From Closterium sp. Naga37s-1 (Eukaryota > Streptophyta > Zygnematophyceae > Desmidiales > Closteriaceae), in assembly GCA_947471745.1 (NCBI GenBank), contig CANJKZ010000431.1, positions 1,174,001-1,238,000 of the forward strand: 64,000 bases of DNA, in the 5' to 3' direction. Both the position numbers and the translations under genes were made by a program. The notes below the pieces were generated by a model. It saw nothing but the letters and a program-made list of their open reading frames with translations, was not told the origin of the DNA and searched no databases. Positions 9,001 to 20,474 of this stretch are shown here, in pieces; position 1 is the first letter of the stretch, and each line of letters begins with the position of its first letter.

Positions 9001-10380
9001 GTCTAGACGACAGGCAGCAGCAAAGTCAAGCAGCTCAGTAACGAGGGCAGGTGCAGCAGCGGACTCAAAAGTAGGGTCAGTGACAACAGTGGCGAGGAGA
9101 CGATAGACAGTGGGACTTGCAGCACGAGCGCGGTCAGACTCAGGGTCAGGGACGGCAGGAGGAGAGGACTTAGGAGGAGGCGGCAGAGGAACATGCAGTG
9201 GAACAGAGGAAGGACGAAGTGCCATAGCGTGTGTGCCGGAGACAGGAGGAGGACGCGGACGAGGAACGCGTCGACCAGTGCGAACATGCGAGGCGGGATG
9301 AGACGCAGGCTCACGATGCTCTGTAAGACCGTCGGTCTCCTCAGCGTAAAGAGAAGGAGCAGGTAGTGGGGAGGTTGGCAGTAACAGCGGCTGCGACTGG
9401 TTAGGCGGTGGACACAGTAAAGGAGGAGTAAGGCCAGTAGTAGACAGGACAACAAGAACCTGCTGAAGCAGGGGAACGAAGTACGGTCGCAGCCGCACAG
9501 TGCCTCCAGCACCAGTACCACAAGACACAGCACCCCCAGCTCCAGCACCTCCAGGTCCAGGGTCTCCCGTGCCAGTGCCTCCAGCTCCAGCGCCAACAGC
9601 TCCAGCTCCTCTAGCTCTAGTGCCACCAGCGCCAGGGCCTCCAGCTCCAGCAACTCCAGGCTTCGTAGGGTCTCCAGCTCTAGTGCCCCCAACACTACCA
9701 GTCCCGGCAGCTCCAGTACCCCTAGTATGAGCACCTCTAGGACCAAGAGCTGAAGCACCTCCGGTACCACCAACTCCAGCAGTAACTCCAGCACCTCCAA
9801 GATGAGTAGCTCCAACACCTTCAGCTCCAGTGTCTCCAGCGGCAGAGTCTCCAGCTCCGGCAGCTCCACTACAAAGGCGTGTGCGCTGAGTAAACCACTC
9901 GCGCAGCAGCTGCGGGGAGAAAGGTTCCGGCCGGGGAGACAGTCGTGGCGAAGCACCTGCAGTACCTCCAGAGGAAGCAGTACCCTGAGGCTCAGCACCC
10001 CTAGACTCAGCACCCCCAGGCTCCACACCCTCAGGCTCAGTAACCCCAGACTCCACACCCGTAGGCTCATCACCCCTAGGCTCCGCACCCTCAGACTCAG
10101 CACCCCCAGGCTCCGCACCCCCAAGCTCCGCACCCCCAGACGCAGCACCCCCAGACGCAGCACCTCGCGCAGCACCTGACTCCACAGCTACCTCAACAGG
10201 CACAGTACTAGGGAGAGGGTCTACGTGAGACACACCTGAGGGAGCAGGACCCTGGGGGGGGAGGGGGTCTACCGGAGGGGGACCTGGAGCAAGGAAGAGC
10301 GGCGGGGGTGGGGGAGGGGCAGAGCGGTAGGGGAAGGGACGGTAAAAGGGAACCGACTCGTCAAACGTGACGTCCTAAGA
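9001..10380 (-). pseudogene. Element B integrase-RT linker, low-complexity
   Basis: On the minus strand the integrase tail leads into SHVDPLPSTVPVEVAVES, then repeats such as GGAEPGGAESEGAEP, a Gly/Ala/Thr-rich block, and a Pro/Ser-rich stretch before VYRLLATVVTDPTFE. It is a non-catalytic spacer of about 450 residues found in B, D, E and G with varying repeat number. Long frames on the other strand or in other phases are by-products of the short-period repeat. A stop lies at about 10376. Confidence 0.85.
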
Positions 10381-12610
10381 GGGGAAGACACGTTGCGAGG
10401 TGGGGTGGTCAAATTGCCAGCCAGGTGCGTCAGGGGGAAAGCCAAGGAAGACGCAGGGGATAGCGCAGGCGGAGAGCTTGTCCGCGGAAGTATCGCGAAC
10501 TAACGCACGAGAGCACTAGACCCGGAACACCGACGCATCGCCAACCTCCCCCGTCCAACGCAGTGTCGGCGAGGTCTCTGGTAAGGAGACACGGGGCAAG
10601 AGGTTGAGCTGATGCGCAGCGTACTGGACTGCAAACGGCCACAGAAAATGGGGAGCAGCCGCATGGATCATGGAGGTACGAGCGACCTCCATGACTAAGC
10701 CAATCTGGCGCTCGGCAATCCCATTTTGCTGAGGTGAGGCCGGAAGCGTGAACGACTAGAGAATGCCCTCCCTACGACAAAGTCCAGCAAGATGTCGGAG
10801 GAGAACTCACCACCTCTGTCAGAGTGCAGACGCAGGACAGGAAGGTCCGTGTCGAACCGCCCGCGGAGCTGGAGACGGACAGCGCGGATCCAAGGGATCA
10901 AGACATCAGGGACCTCACCCTTGCTGCGCTAGGGGAAGACCGTGGTGTAACGCATGTAGTCGTCAACAACCAGCAGAAAGTAGCGCTCGCGGCCTTGTCC
11001 ACTGACGCGGGTTGGGCCCCACACGTCCATGTGGAGAGTCTGCAGGGGAGCAGTCGTCAGGGGAAACGAGGAGTGAGGAGCGGCGCGCTGCCGCCCCTCG
11101 ACGCAAGGAAGGAAGGGCGGGGCAGGCGAGGGCGGGAGGGGAGGCAGAGACCTGGGAAGACCAGAAACAAGGAGGCGAGAGTGCATGCCACGACGGCGTA
11201 GCAGGGAGGGGTGACCAAGGCGGTGGTGCCACAGGAGAGTCTGGTGCGACAGGAGGCGACACGAGCAAGGGGGTGCTACCGGACCTGACATGGACACCTG
11301 GGCAGACGCAGCTACCTGAGGAGGTTCAGTAGCCAGTGTGTACAGACTGGACCCAGGCCGACGAGTGAACGTGGCCAGGTGATGGCCCGTCCGTGTACAC
11401 GTGCAGATCGACACACGCTGACCCCCAGGAGTGGTGGTAGTGACCATCGTATCCTGGAGGGCAGCGGTACTCACCAATTTCGTAGAGAACGAGGGGAGGT
11501 GAAGACATGACAGTGAGCCGGACGGAACCATCGGACACGGGAGAACAGTGGAGGAACGGGCAAGGACTGGGCCCCCGGAAGGGTCAGCCAGTCGGACCGG
11601 TACAGTTGCAGAGGGAGGAGTGAGGGTGGTGCTGTCGCGAAAGAAACAGCGGGAGGTGTTATGTGATGCTATCATTTGCATTCACGTCTGTCTGCCTCCC
11701 ATCATATGTTCGTGTGTTGCATGCCTGGTGTGAGCGTGTGCAAGAATTTGTGTGTGGTGTTGTTTGGATTTTCTGAGTGTGTGTGAATGTTATTTGGCTT
11801 GAGCAGATATCTGAAGTGACTCCTGTGCTCAGGAGCTTCACGACGAACCGAGAATCGACGCGATCGGAGCAAGAACGAGAAAGATATGATCGTTCGAAGT
11901 TTTGATTGAGATGCGGCGACTATGGGAATCTGCGGGTTGACTCAATATGGGGTACAGACTTTTGGGGGTTGGTAAATTCGTCACCATCACTGTAGATGAT
12001 GCCAAGTGGTTGGGAGAAGCCAAACCAGGTTGGCAAGTGTGGCCAAGTTGGGTGAGGTGGATGGCATGAGTTGGGAAAGTGACAAATGTCTCGTCCTCCT
12101 CATCCCCTCCTACCTGGTTCCATTGCTACTCCAACTTTCTTGTGTGAACTTGTGAGATAATTGTGATTGAGTTACGTTTTCTATGGCAGCATACCCCCTA
12201 GTGCGCCGAAGTTCATAACTCGAGTTATACTCCATATTTTGATACTATTAAAATCGGGAAAGATAGCCACGGTCAAGCGCTACAACATACTCGAGTTTGA
12301 GAGAATTCTAACAGTGCGTTAATCGTCGACGACATTTCTTGTGACGAGGACTTTTCTGTCCAGAATTATAGTTGACGATTTTGAGATATTTCAGCCCTTA
12401 ATCTTCATAGACTCCGTCCTTAGTCTCTAACAGGAGGCACCTGAGTCAAGTGTAATGGTGTGCAAGGCCTCAGCATGCGCAGTACCAGGGAGAGCACACT
12501 CACCAGCACCTAGAGCAGCAGCCTCTATACCTGGGTCAGGCGGCACACACATGTAACAGTCACCCTCAGCACTAACAGACAAAGCATACATAGCAGCAAG
12601 GATAGCATCA
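10381..12610 (-). pseudogene. Element B protease and integrase, interrupted by a solo LTR
   Basis: The minus strand codes the integrase zinc-region LWHHRLGHPSLLRRRGM, CVEGRQRAAPHSS, then HMDVWGPTRVSGQGRERYF, HSDRGGEFSSDI, and the distal HAAAPHFLWPFAVQ-like part, with several frame breaks (for example at 10695 and 10929). The protease-like segment (FFRDSTTLTP) is cut at 11656 by a solo LTR and resumes after 12437 toward gag. Not functional. Confidence 0.85.
11657..12432 (-). repeat. Solo LTR of the element C family
   Basis: 776 bp starting TGTTATGTGATGC and ending TAGTCTCTAACA, flanked by a perfect GGAGG duplication (11652-11656, 12433-12437). It matches the 867-bp LTRs of element C in the same orientation as written; it lacks about 90 bp of their middle. 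With no internal region left, it records LTR-LTR recombination of a former full element. The strand is arbitrary. Confidence 0.92.
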
Positions 12611-12614
12611 TAGT

Positions 12615-13871
12615 CTAGGTCAAAGATAGCAACTCCAGACCTAAGTAGCTCTGCCCAGCGGGGGCGCTCGGCCCCGTCTCCAAACTCTGCGTGTCAAGCG
12701 TCGTCGAGACGGGAGAAGCAGCGGTGCTGAGTGTGAGGCTTCCCGCATGTCTGACCAGCACGGTCGCCCGTGCGAATGACATACGGGCAGCTACCACTAC
12801 CCCCAGACGCCCCACGCTGAGAAAACCACTCACGAAGCTGCCGGGGCGACGGGGTCTTGCTCCGACGCTGCTGCTGCTGCCTCTAGCCACCTCCCAAACC
12901 TCCACTCTGAGTAGCTCCAGCCCAACCGCCACCACTCCCACTGCCGCCACTACCACCACCCCCACTGCTGCCACCACCGCCGCCACCAAAGCCCCCACTC
13001 CCGCCACCACTCCCACTACCGCCACCACCTCCTGTGCCTCCACCACCTCCAGTGCTGCCTCCACCACCACCCCCGCTGCCACCGCCACCACCCCTGCCAC
13101 CCTTGCCCCTGCTGCTGCAGCGCTTCGCACTAGCAGAAGCAGCCCCGACGTCCTCAGCACTAAGGACGTCAACAGCAGCAGCAGAGGCATAGGAGGGGGC
13201 AAGGGGGGAGGGGGAGCACCCCTCAAAGAAGGGCGTGCGCGAAGTGTCACGAGCAGCACCTACAGGGACTACACTAGTCTCAGCTGCAAGGAGGTGCTGC
13301 TCGAGTAGGTCAAGAGTGAGGACTGTGGGGTCAAGTGAGAGAAAGTGGTCCCTAACAGAGCGAAGAGAGTCAGGGAGGCGGGTGACTATAAAGTAGAGAG
13401 TGATGAACATCTGGGGCTGGTTCCTGTCAAGGAACTCAGCTAGGGCGGCAGCGCGGTAGCGAGCGTCACTAGTGCGAAGGTGGGAAACCAGGTCCTCTAC
13501 TATGGCTAAGGCGGACAGCTCGGGAAACAGGTAGGGCAGTAGGTGACGGCCTAGAGCAGTAGTGACATGCGAAGAGTAACGGGCGACTACAGCGTCGTAC
13601 AGTGCATGTGGTGTCCGAAGTGAGCGCATTCGACTAACGGCAGGTGGTTGCGAATGGCTAAGCGAGCAGTAGCGTCACGAGTAAGCCACTGTGAGCGAGT
13701 CGCACTGTCAGCTGTGGCGGGAGGGGCGGGAGCGGCGCCAGACGTGTGGTCAAACAACGAAACGCTGTCCCTAGAGTCGCTCAATAGGTACAGCTGCAGG
13801 TCGTCTAGCCACGTGTCAAACTGGATCGGGCGGCCCTCATAATCAAACGCAAGAACACAGAGAGAAGCCAT
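12615..13871 (-). pseudogene. Element B gag
   Basis: Starts MASLCVLAFDYEGRPIQFD at 13871 with a UBN2-type capsid domain (LDDLQLYLLSDSRDSVSLF, ARYSSHVTTALGRHLLPYLF), then LPDSLRSVRDHFLSLDPT and a poly-Gly tract of about 75 residues (13110-12890), then a zinc-knuckle-like Cys/His region. Frameshifts lie near 13620 and near 12890. Confidence 0.85.
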
Positions 13872-15117
13872 AGCGACGCAGCACGCAGGGCGGGCAGAGG
13901 CCGAGTAGCATAGGGAACAAGGCAGGCAGCAGAAAGGGGCGGCAAGCAGGCTGCAAGAGGCGGTGCCCAGGCTGCAAGAGGGGTGGCTCGAGGGCCTAGG
14001 GGCGGCCGGCGGGCCTAGGGGCGGCAAGCGGGTCGCAAGGGGCGGCACGCGGGGCTGCAGGGGCTGCGAGAGAGCCGCAAGGGGCGGCTAGCAGGGCAGC
14101 AGGGGCGGCTAGGGTCGACGGGCGAGCCGGGCCTAGGGGCAACGGGCGGGCGCGCGGGGCAGCAGGGTCGACGGGAGGGCCGGGGCCTAGGGGCGACGGG
14201 CGGGTCGGAGCCTAGGGTCGACGGGCGGGCTGGGCTAGGGTCGACGGGCGGGTCGGACCTAGGGTCGACGGGCGGGCGCGCGGGGCAGCAGGGGCGACGG
14301 GTGGGCCTGGGCCTAGGGTCGACGGGCAGGCCGGGGCCTAGGGGCGACGGGCGGGCCGGGCTAGGGTCGATTGGCGGGCCAGGCCTATGGTCGACGGGCA
14401 GGCGCGCGGGGCAGCAGGGTCGACGGGCAGGCCGGGGCCTAGGGGCGACGTGCGGGTCGGGCTAGGGTCGACGGGCGGGCCGGGCCTAGGGTCGACGGGC
14501 GGGCGCGCGGGGCAGCAGGGTCGACGGGAGGGGGTTGGGGGGGGGGGGGGGGGGGGGGGCCTAGGGTCGACGGGGCGTGCCGGGGCCTAGGGTTGACGAG
14601 GCGGGCCGGGGCCTAGGGTCGACGGGCGCGCCGGGGCCTAGGGGCGACGGGCGGGCCGGGGCCTAGGGTCGATGGGGCAGGCCGGGGCCTAGGGTCGACG
14701 GGGCACGCGGGGCCAAGGGTCGACGGGCGGGCCGGGGCCTAAGGGGGACAGGCGCGCCGGGGCCTAGGGTCGACGGGGCGGGCCGGGGCCTAGGGTCGAC
14801 GGGGCGCGCGGGGCCTAGGGTCGACGGGCGGGCCAGGGCCTAGGGGCGACGAGCGAGCCGGGGCCTAGGGTCGACGGGGCGGGCCGGGGCCTAGGGTCGA
14901 CGGGGCGCGCGGGGCCTAGGGTTGACGGGCGGGCCGCAAGGGGCAGGCGCGAGGGGCCTTGGGTCGACGTGCAGGCCGCAAGAGGGCGGCGCGCGGAGCA
15001 GCAGGTGCGGCACGAGGGTCGCTAGGGGCGGCGCGTGAGCCAGCAGGGCAGCTAGTGGGGCAGCGCTGTGGTGGGCCCAAAAAAATCGGTCCTAACGAAG
15101 GACCTACTATGAAACCA
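13872..15117 (-). repeat. Element B leader: GC-rich minisatellite and primer-binding site
   Basis: Between the gag start and the 5' LTR lies a GC-rich array (about 14100-14960) built on GGCCTAGGGTCGACGGGCGG, variable in unit length and with a G run of more than 20 at about 14537-14560. Next to the LTR the minus strand reads TGGTTTCATAGTAGGTCC (15117-15100), a primer-binding site related to the initiator-Met type. No reading frame is supported. Confidence 0.85.
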
Positions 15118-15250
15118 TGTCAGACTAACAAACGAGAATGGATGAACTATGAAAGAGTTGGGTACAAGTACTAACCCTAATTGGGTTGTACCCCTTATGG
15201 GCTACCCCCACTATAGCCAACACAAATGTAAGCACAAGAACATTCGGACA
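15118..15250 (-). repeat. Element B 5' LTR
   Basis: TGTCAGACTAACAAACG at the gag-proximal edge and CATTCGGACA at the outer edge, followed by the CATTT target duplication. Pairs with 6896-7027. Confidence 0.88.
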
Positions 15251-18200
15251 CATTTTTCCTTGTGCTCCACCCCCAGAGCCTGCTGAACCGTAGTAGGCTC
15301 TCGCGGCATTGGTGCGCCATGGACTGCGGTGACGAGCCCAAGAATCTGCAGCCCACTCTGTGTGTAGCGAGGGAGATTTGGGTCCTCGGGATAAACTGCT
15401 CCGTCTCCCGCTTCTAGATCAGGTAAGAAGTTGGGGCCTATGCATTCTGAAACATTTGTGTTGACTGGCTGGGGTATAACGTAACCATTGTTGGCGAAGT
15501 CGTAGTAGAATTCGGCGTTGATGCTTTCGCGAGGATTTTCGTCGACCATCGGAACAGGTACCAAGCAGTAGGGAAGAGGTCCGGCTTCCTCAGATGCTCC
15601 GTCCACGTTTTGCTCATCCCAGTCAGCCTCATCTGCTGGTGTGGCAAAGGCTCGGTTGCCACGGAAGCCGCCCGTGAGGTCTCGTTCTGCTGCCAAGTTG
15701 TCCAGGTACGTTTGGAGAGTGAGTCGCTCGTAGAAGATCATGTCCCGTGCTGCTACTGTTTCCTTCGAGTGGACGTCGAAGATTTTCCACGCGTTGTAGT
15801 GTTTTTCGATGCCGAGGTGTAGTCCCCACTGTGCGCGCTGTGAGAATCGTCCAGCTCGTGCAATATGTGGTCAAAACTGTAGCATGCAGCCAAAAACTTG
15901 TAACATTTTTGTGTTGCCCAATTTTCCTGTCCACAGCAGATGTGGTGATGCGTTGTTCGGAAGCGAGGATGGCAAAAGCAAGTTGTGCAACAGCACATCG
16001 TGGTCCATCGCCTCAGGCCACTGATGGTTGGGTAGTCGCATGCCACGCACTGATGGTTGGGTAGTCGCATGCCACGTAGCAGCTTGCGCATGGTGTTCTG
16101 GAGGGTCCTGTTCATCCTTTCTGCCATGCCTTGTTGTTGATGAGCGTAGGGAAGAGAGATGAGTCGCTTGATGCCTCTCTCCGCCAGGTATTGCTTGAAC
16201 CGCTGTGACTGATATTCTCCTCCTCCGTCTGACTGAAAGCTTCTCAGCTTTACTCCTGATTCCCTTTCTGCTACTGGGAGCCAAGCGACGGAGGCTTTGA
16301 AGGCGCCAGACTCGGAAGATTGAGGTGCCAGACGTATCTGGTGGCGGCGTTGATGAACGTGATTACGTAGTTGTATGCTTCTTGTCCGCTTTCGTGGGTG
16401 TACAGTATGTCGCTGTAGACCTTCTCCAGTGGTGCGTTTGCTAGCGCGCTTGGGTTGTGGTGAGAGACGAACGGCTGATGGGGTAAATCGGCTTCGGGGC
16501 AGGTGAAGCAGGTTCCATGAACTCGTTGGAGTTCTCTTCCATCGGGTAAAAGTAGTGAGTCTTTATCGAGCACTCCTACTCTTATCGTGTTGTTCAGTGT
16601 CGTGTTGCTTGGATGTCCTAACCTTTGATGCTTAGTGATTCGTCGGCGCGATGTCCAGGTGAACGTCTGTACAGTTCGGAGTTGGAGTAGAAACCTGCAG
16701 TGATGTTGGCGCTGGAGCGGGAGTCAGCTGTTGGGCGGCAGTCGGTGTGGTGTAGGTGACGGGAGTTGGTGCTGATGAAGAGCTGGCGATTGGTGCTGGT
16801 GCTGTTGTTGTTGTTTCTGCTTCTGACGATGTCGCTGCTGCTGCTGTTGTCTGTTGGATCGCTGCTAACAATCTTGTTCGTTCTGCTTTAAGTACGGTGT
16901 GCGAGTACCAGAAACCTCCGGGGCTGAAGTCCGGGTCGAGATCTGGTGGGTGCGACCAAGTAGTGAAGTTGACGATCGCATCGCTGTCAGCTGTTCCTTG
17001 ATCTGGAACGAAATCATGAACGAAGACGTTGTTCTTCAGGACCGCTTTCCCGATGTAAATTCCGCCCCTCCCGTTGTACAAATTAAATTCCTGAGTGGTG
17101 CTGTCGGCTTCAAGATGAATCCCTTTTGCCATGAGCTGGCTGACGCAAGTAAGTTGTAGCCCAGTCCTTCTGCAATCAAAACCTTCGACATCTGTAAAAC
17201 GAAGTTAGTCTCGCGGGAATGAAGTTGAACTACTCCTTGTCGTCTAGGGTGCGCAGGTTTTGGTTGTTGGCGACGGTGATTACGACTTCCCAGTTGAGGT
17301 GTTGTTCCCATTGAACGAAGCGATTTTACGAGCACATGTGTTGTATGCAGCAGCTGTCCAAGAACCGAGTATCTTGACCGGACGGTTCGCTCTGCGCAAT
17401 AGCTGCATATGTCGGGTTTGGTTCCAGTGATTCCCGACGAGGTGTGCTTTCGTCGAGCAATTCTTCTGGTGAGTAGGTCGGTGGTGAACCGGTGATGCAG
17501 GAGTCCGTTCTTGTCATACAACTTATTATGTTTCTTGTTCCTCGTGCAGGTTGTGACGTTGTCCTTGAAGGCGGCGCCTGGTTGGAAGGATGCTGTTGTG
17601 TGGAAGCCACTTGACTACTTGAAGGTCGAAGCTGACGTGGTGATGGTGTCGATTGCTGCTGATTCGGGCATTGAATACGAGAGTGTCTTGACGTTTGGCA
17701 GAGATGACAGAACGGTGGTATGTATCTTCGTGCTTGGTGCTCTTGTTGTCGGTTGTTGTTGTTGTTGCGCCGCTGAGTGTGAAAGGCGAACTCTGGTACT
17801 GATCCTCTCTTCTTTTGTCGTTCTTCATGCAGGTCCATGTCTTGTTGTTCGGCATGAATTTCAGCGCAGAGATTTGCTTCGGAGATTCTTCCGTGGGCTT
17901 GGAGAATGGCTCGAGTGGAGCGCCACTGAGGACCGAGACCTGTGATAACGATAGTGACGAACGCTTCTTCGGATATTGATCCGCCGCATCGAAGGAGTCT
18001 ATCGCGTAGACCGCGACATCGACTTATATATGCCATTCCCTTTTTGCCGGGTTACATTTGAATCGTTGTCAAGTGCGCCATGAGACGACTTAGATTAACG
18101 CTGTCGGTTGCTTGATACAAGTTCTTCAGGTGGTTGTACGCGAGCCCGGCAGAGTTATTGTATACGCGATAAGACCGGATGTTCTGCTGCTCGTTTGGCG

Positions 18201-18404
18201 TCATGTTTCGCAGGAGTATGGTGTACGCCATTAGTGACTGATACGTGTACTGCTGCTTGTCGTACTGCATCCCGTGCATTGGATATGGCAGGGAACCGTC
18301 GAATGGTGTTGTCACTTGGAGTTTCAGAACGTGTGCAAACTGTGACTGCGGTGGAAGTGCGTCCAGCGTCTTTGTTTCTTGTCCAGGTGGGAGCCGATTT
18401 GGCA
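15251..18404 (-). pseudogene. Element A gag (C-terminal part), protease, integrase and linker
   Basis: Read on the minus strand: gag NRLPPGQETKTLDALPPQSQ, MAYISRCRGLRDRLL, zinc knuckle CHLCQTSRHSRIQC (CX2CX4HX4C), protease FLDSCCIQHM (the usual DSG is DSC), integrase entry LPDGRELQRVHGTCFTCPEA, VYSDILYTHE, NYVITFINAATRY, MAERMNRTLQNTMRKLLRGM and the linker RDMIFYERLTLQTYLDNL up to EHKEK. Frames change several times, and a 27-bp-scale duplication (CACTGATGGTTGGGTAGTCG twice near 16020-16060) adds damage. The missing protease Gly and the breaks mean no activity. Confidence 0.85.
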
Positions 18405-18409
18405 TTAAG

Positions 18410-18540
18410 TGTCAGAATCTGGAACGAATGAATGACTGAATTAGCAAGCAGGTGGGTACAAGTAGGAAACCTAAAAGTGTTGTACCCTATAAGAACTACC
18501 CCACTACAGCCTAGATAGACTATAGCATATATGTTTGACA
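18410..18540 (-). repeat. Element G 3' LTR
   Basis: TGTCAGAATCTGG to TATGTTTGACA, followed by the polypurine complement CCCCCATAGGCAAAGTGGGG. 97 percent identical to 25622-25752 by eye. Confidence 0.92.
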
Positions 18541-18769
18541 CACCCCCATAGGCAAAGTGGGGGAGAAAAAGAGGTCACAAGACTAGTCAAGAAAGGCAAA
18601 GCAAGCTCAGGGTGGATCACAAAGTCACCACGCAGTCTGAGCGCAAGCAAATGGCCACAAGGTCAGTTCACATGCAGAGTTATATAAAGGAGAACAAACA
18701 ATACAGTGAACACAACCTAGCAAGTGTAAGCATGCAGGTATATGTATATAGAGTACAGTACAAGCAGAG
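18541..18769 (-). other. Element G 3' untranslated region
   Basis: Non-coding, homologous to 7028-7254 and 44716-44924. Contains the polypurine tract beside the LTR; no frame seen. Confidence 0.75.
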
Positions 18770-20474
18770 TCAAGAAGTAAGCAAGTGAGGCACAGTAGGT
18801 ACAAGGCTTAGGACAGTACAGAAACGCTGATGATCACAAGGCTGAAGTGCCTTGGTGAAAACATCAGCAGTGTTGGCCTGTGAGGCCACGTAAGCAAGAC
18901 AAAGCTGGCCACGCTGCTGCAACTCTCGAGCAAGGAAGTAGCGCAGAGCAATGTGCTTCGTTCTGTGCTCAAGTATGTGCTCCTGACACAAGGCAAGCAT
19001 GGCCTTGTTCTCGACGTACAGAACTGGAGGAGAACGAGGCGCCTCTCCCAAGTCGGTCAGCAGGTAGGTGAGCCAGCGTAACTCCTGTGCAGCCATGGCC
19101 CCAGCGTAGATCTCAGCCTCACAACTGGAGCTGAGAACAGAAGACGAGCGGGTAGACCGCCAAGAGACAGAACCGGAGCCAAGGCTGAAGGCGTAACCCT
19201 GTGACGACCGCTGCGTAGTCAAGTCGTCAGCCCAGGAAGCGTCTGCGTGACCAGTGAGGACAACTCGAGCCCGTCCTCCAAGCACGAGCCCCATGCCCGT
19301 CGTACTGCACAAGTAGCGCAACACCCTCTTCGCAGCATCCCAGTGCACCTTTCGGTGCCTACCGGGAGCCACGTAGCGAGCCAGAAGGCTGAGAGGGTAT
19401 GCGAGGTCAGGTCGTGTGCAAGTCATCAGGTACATGAGGCAGCCCACTCGGCTCTACGGACTCGTCCGAAGGTGGAGCTGAGAGCGAGTGACCAATAGGC
19501 AGAGGAGTGGACTGTGGCGAGGAGTACGTGAAGCCGAAGCGCTGAAGGACCTGCTGCACCATGTGTGACTGAGTCAAGGTAATGGTGCGCTGTGCTCTGT
19601 CCCGGGTGATCCACAAGCCAAGATAGCTTGTCAGCTCACCCAGGTCTGTGCACGTGTGTCTCTTCTGCAGCTCGGACTTCACGTGGGCGAGTGCCTCAGT
19701 GTCAGCAGTAGCAAAGACGAGGTCGTCTACGTACACGAGAACGTAGAACGGCGGCAGAGTGGTGTCTGTGTGTAAAAACAGTGACAGGTTAGCAGTGGAA
19801 GGAGTAAAACCAAGAGCAGCAAGAGTCGTCCTCAGTGTGTCGTGCCACTCACGGGGTGCCTGGCGGAGACCGTAGACTGGCCGCCGGAGGCTCCACTGGG
19901 TACCAGCAGGAAACGACCCAGTGAAGCCAAGTGGGCGGCGCAGCCAGATCTCCTCGTGCAGGCTGCCCTGTAGGAAGGGTGTGTTGAAGTCAAGCGAGTG
20001 GAGCTCGTAGTCACGGTGAGCGGCGACGTGCAGAAGTACCCGAAGAGTGGTCATCTTCGGGGTAGGGGAGAAGGTCTGGAAGAAGTCAACTCCCTGTCGC
20101 TGACTGAAGCCACGTGCAACGTAACGCGCCTTGAAGACAGGCGGAGAACCCGGCGGCCGCTTCACCCTGAAGATCCACATGTCACTGACGATGTTTGCCC
20201 CAGGCGGGGGAACCTCGTCTACGTAGGTGCCTGTGGACTTCCAGGAAGCCATCTCGGCGTCCATGGCTGCCTGCCACTGAGAGGAGTAGGGACCCTCTAT
20301 CGCCTCTGTGTAAGAGCGTGGGGTCGGGATGTCTGGTGCATCCGGGTCTCCCTCAGGGGCAAGCAGCATGGACACGAGATGAGGTACAGCAGCGGCAAAG
20401 CACTCAAACTCCTCCTGTCTGTCCTCAAGAACGTCCGTGCCAAGAGCAGACTCACCCCCGACGGACGGAGGTCA
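18770..20474 (-). pseudogene. Element G reverse transcriptase and RNase H
   Basis: RT has FKARYVARGFSQRQGVDFFQ, NTPFLQGSLHEEIWLRR, YGLRQAPREW and an intact VYVDDLVFATADTE. RNase H has HADASWADDLTTQRSSQGY and ALRYFLARELQQRGQLCLAY. The two halves are out of frame because about 20 bp present in B (7941-7960, around GCTCTGGGTACGG) is missing at about 19448. An in-frame TGA (20472-20474) separates this part from the integrase-linker frame. Confidence 0.92.

Larger units (their letters stand above)
6896..15250 (-). mobile_element. Element B: Ty1/copia retrotransposon nested in element A
   Basis: Bounded by 131-133-bp LTRs and a CATTT target duplication (6891-6895, 15251-15255). Gene order on the minus strand is leader, gag, protease, integrase, Gly/Glu-rich linker, RT, RNase H. 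LTR copies differ at about 10 of 132 positions (counted by eye), so B is older than G. It carries many stops and a solo LTR (11657-12432). Confidence 0.9.

Noticed and set aside
14537..14562. Run of more than 20 G as a biological signal
   Set aside because: It lies in a decayed minisatellite and is a typical place for sequencing or assembly error; no further meaning can be supported.
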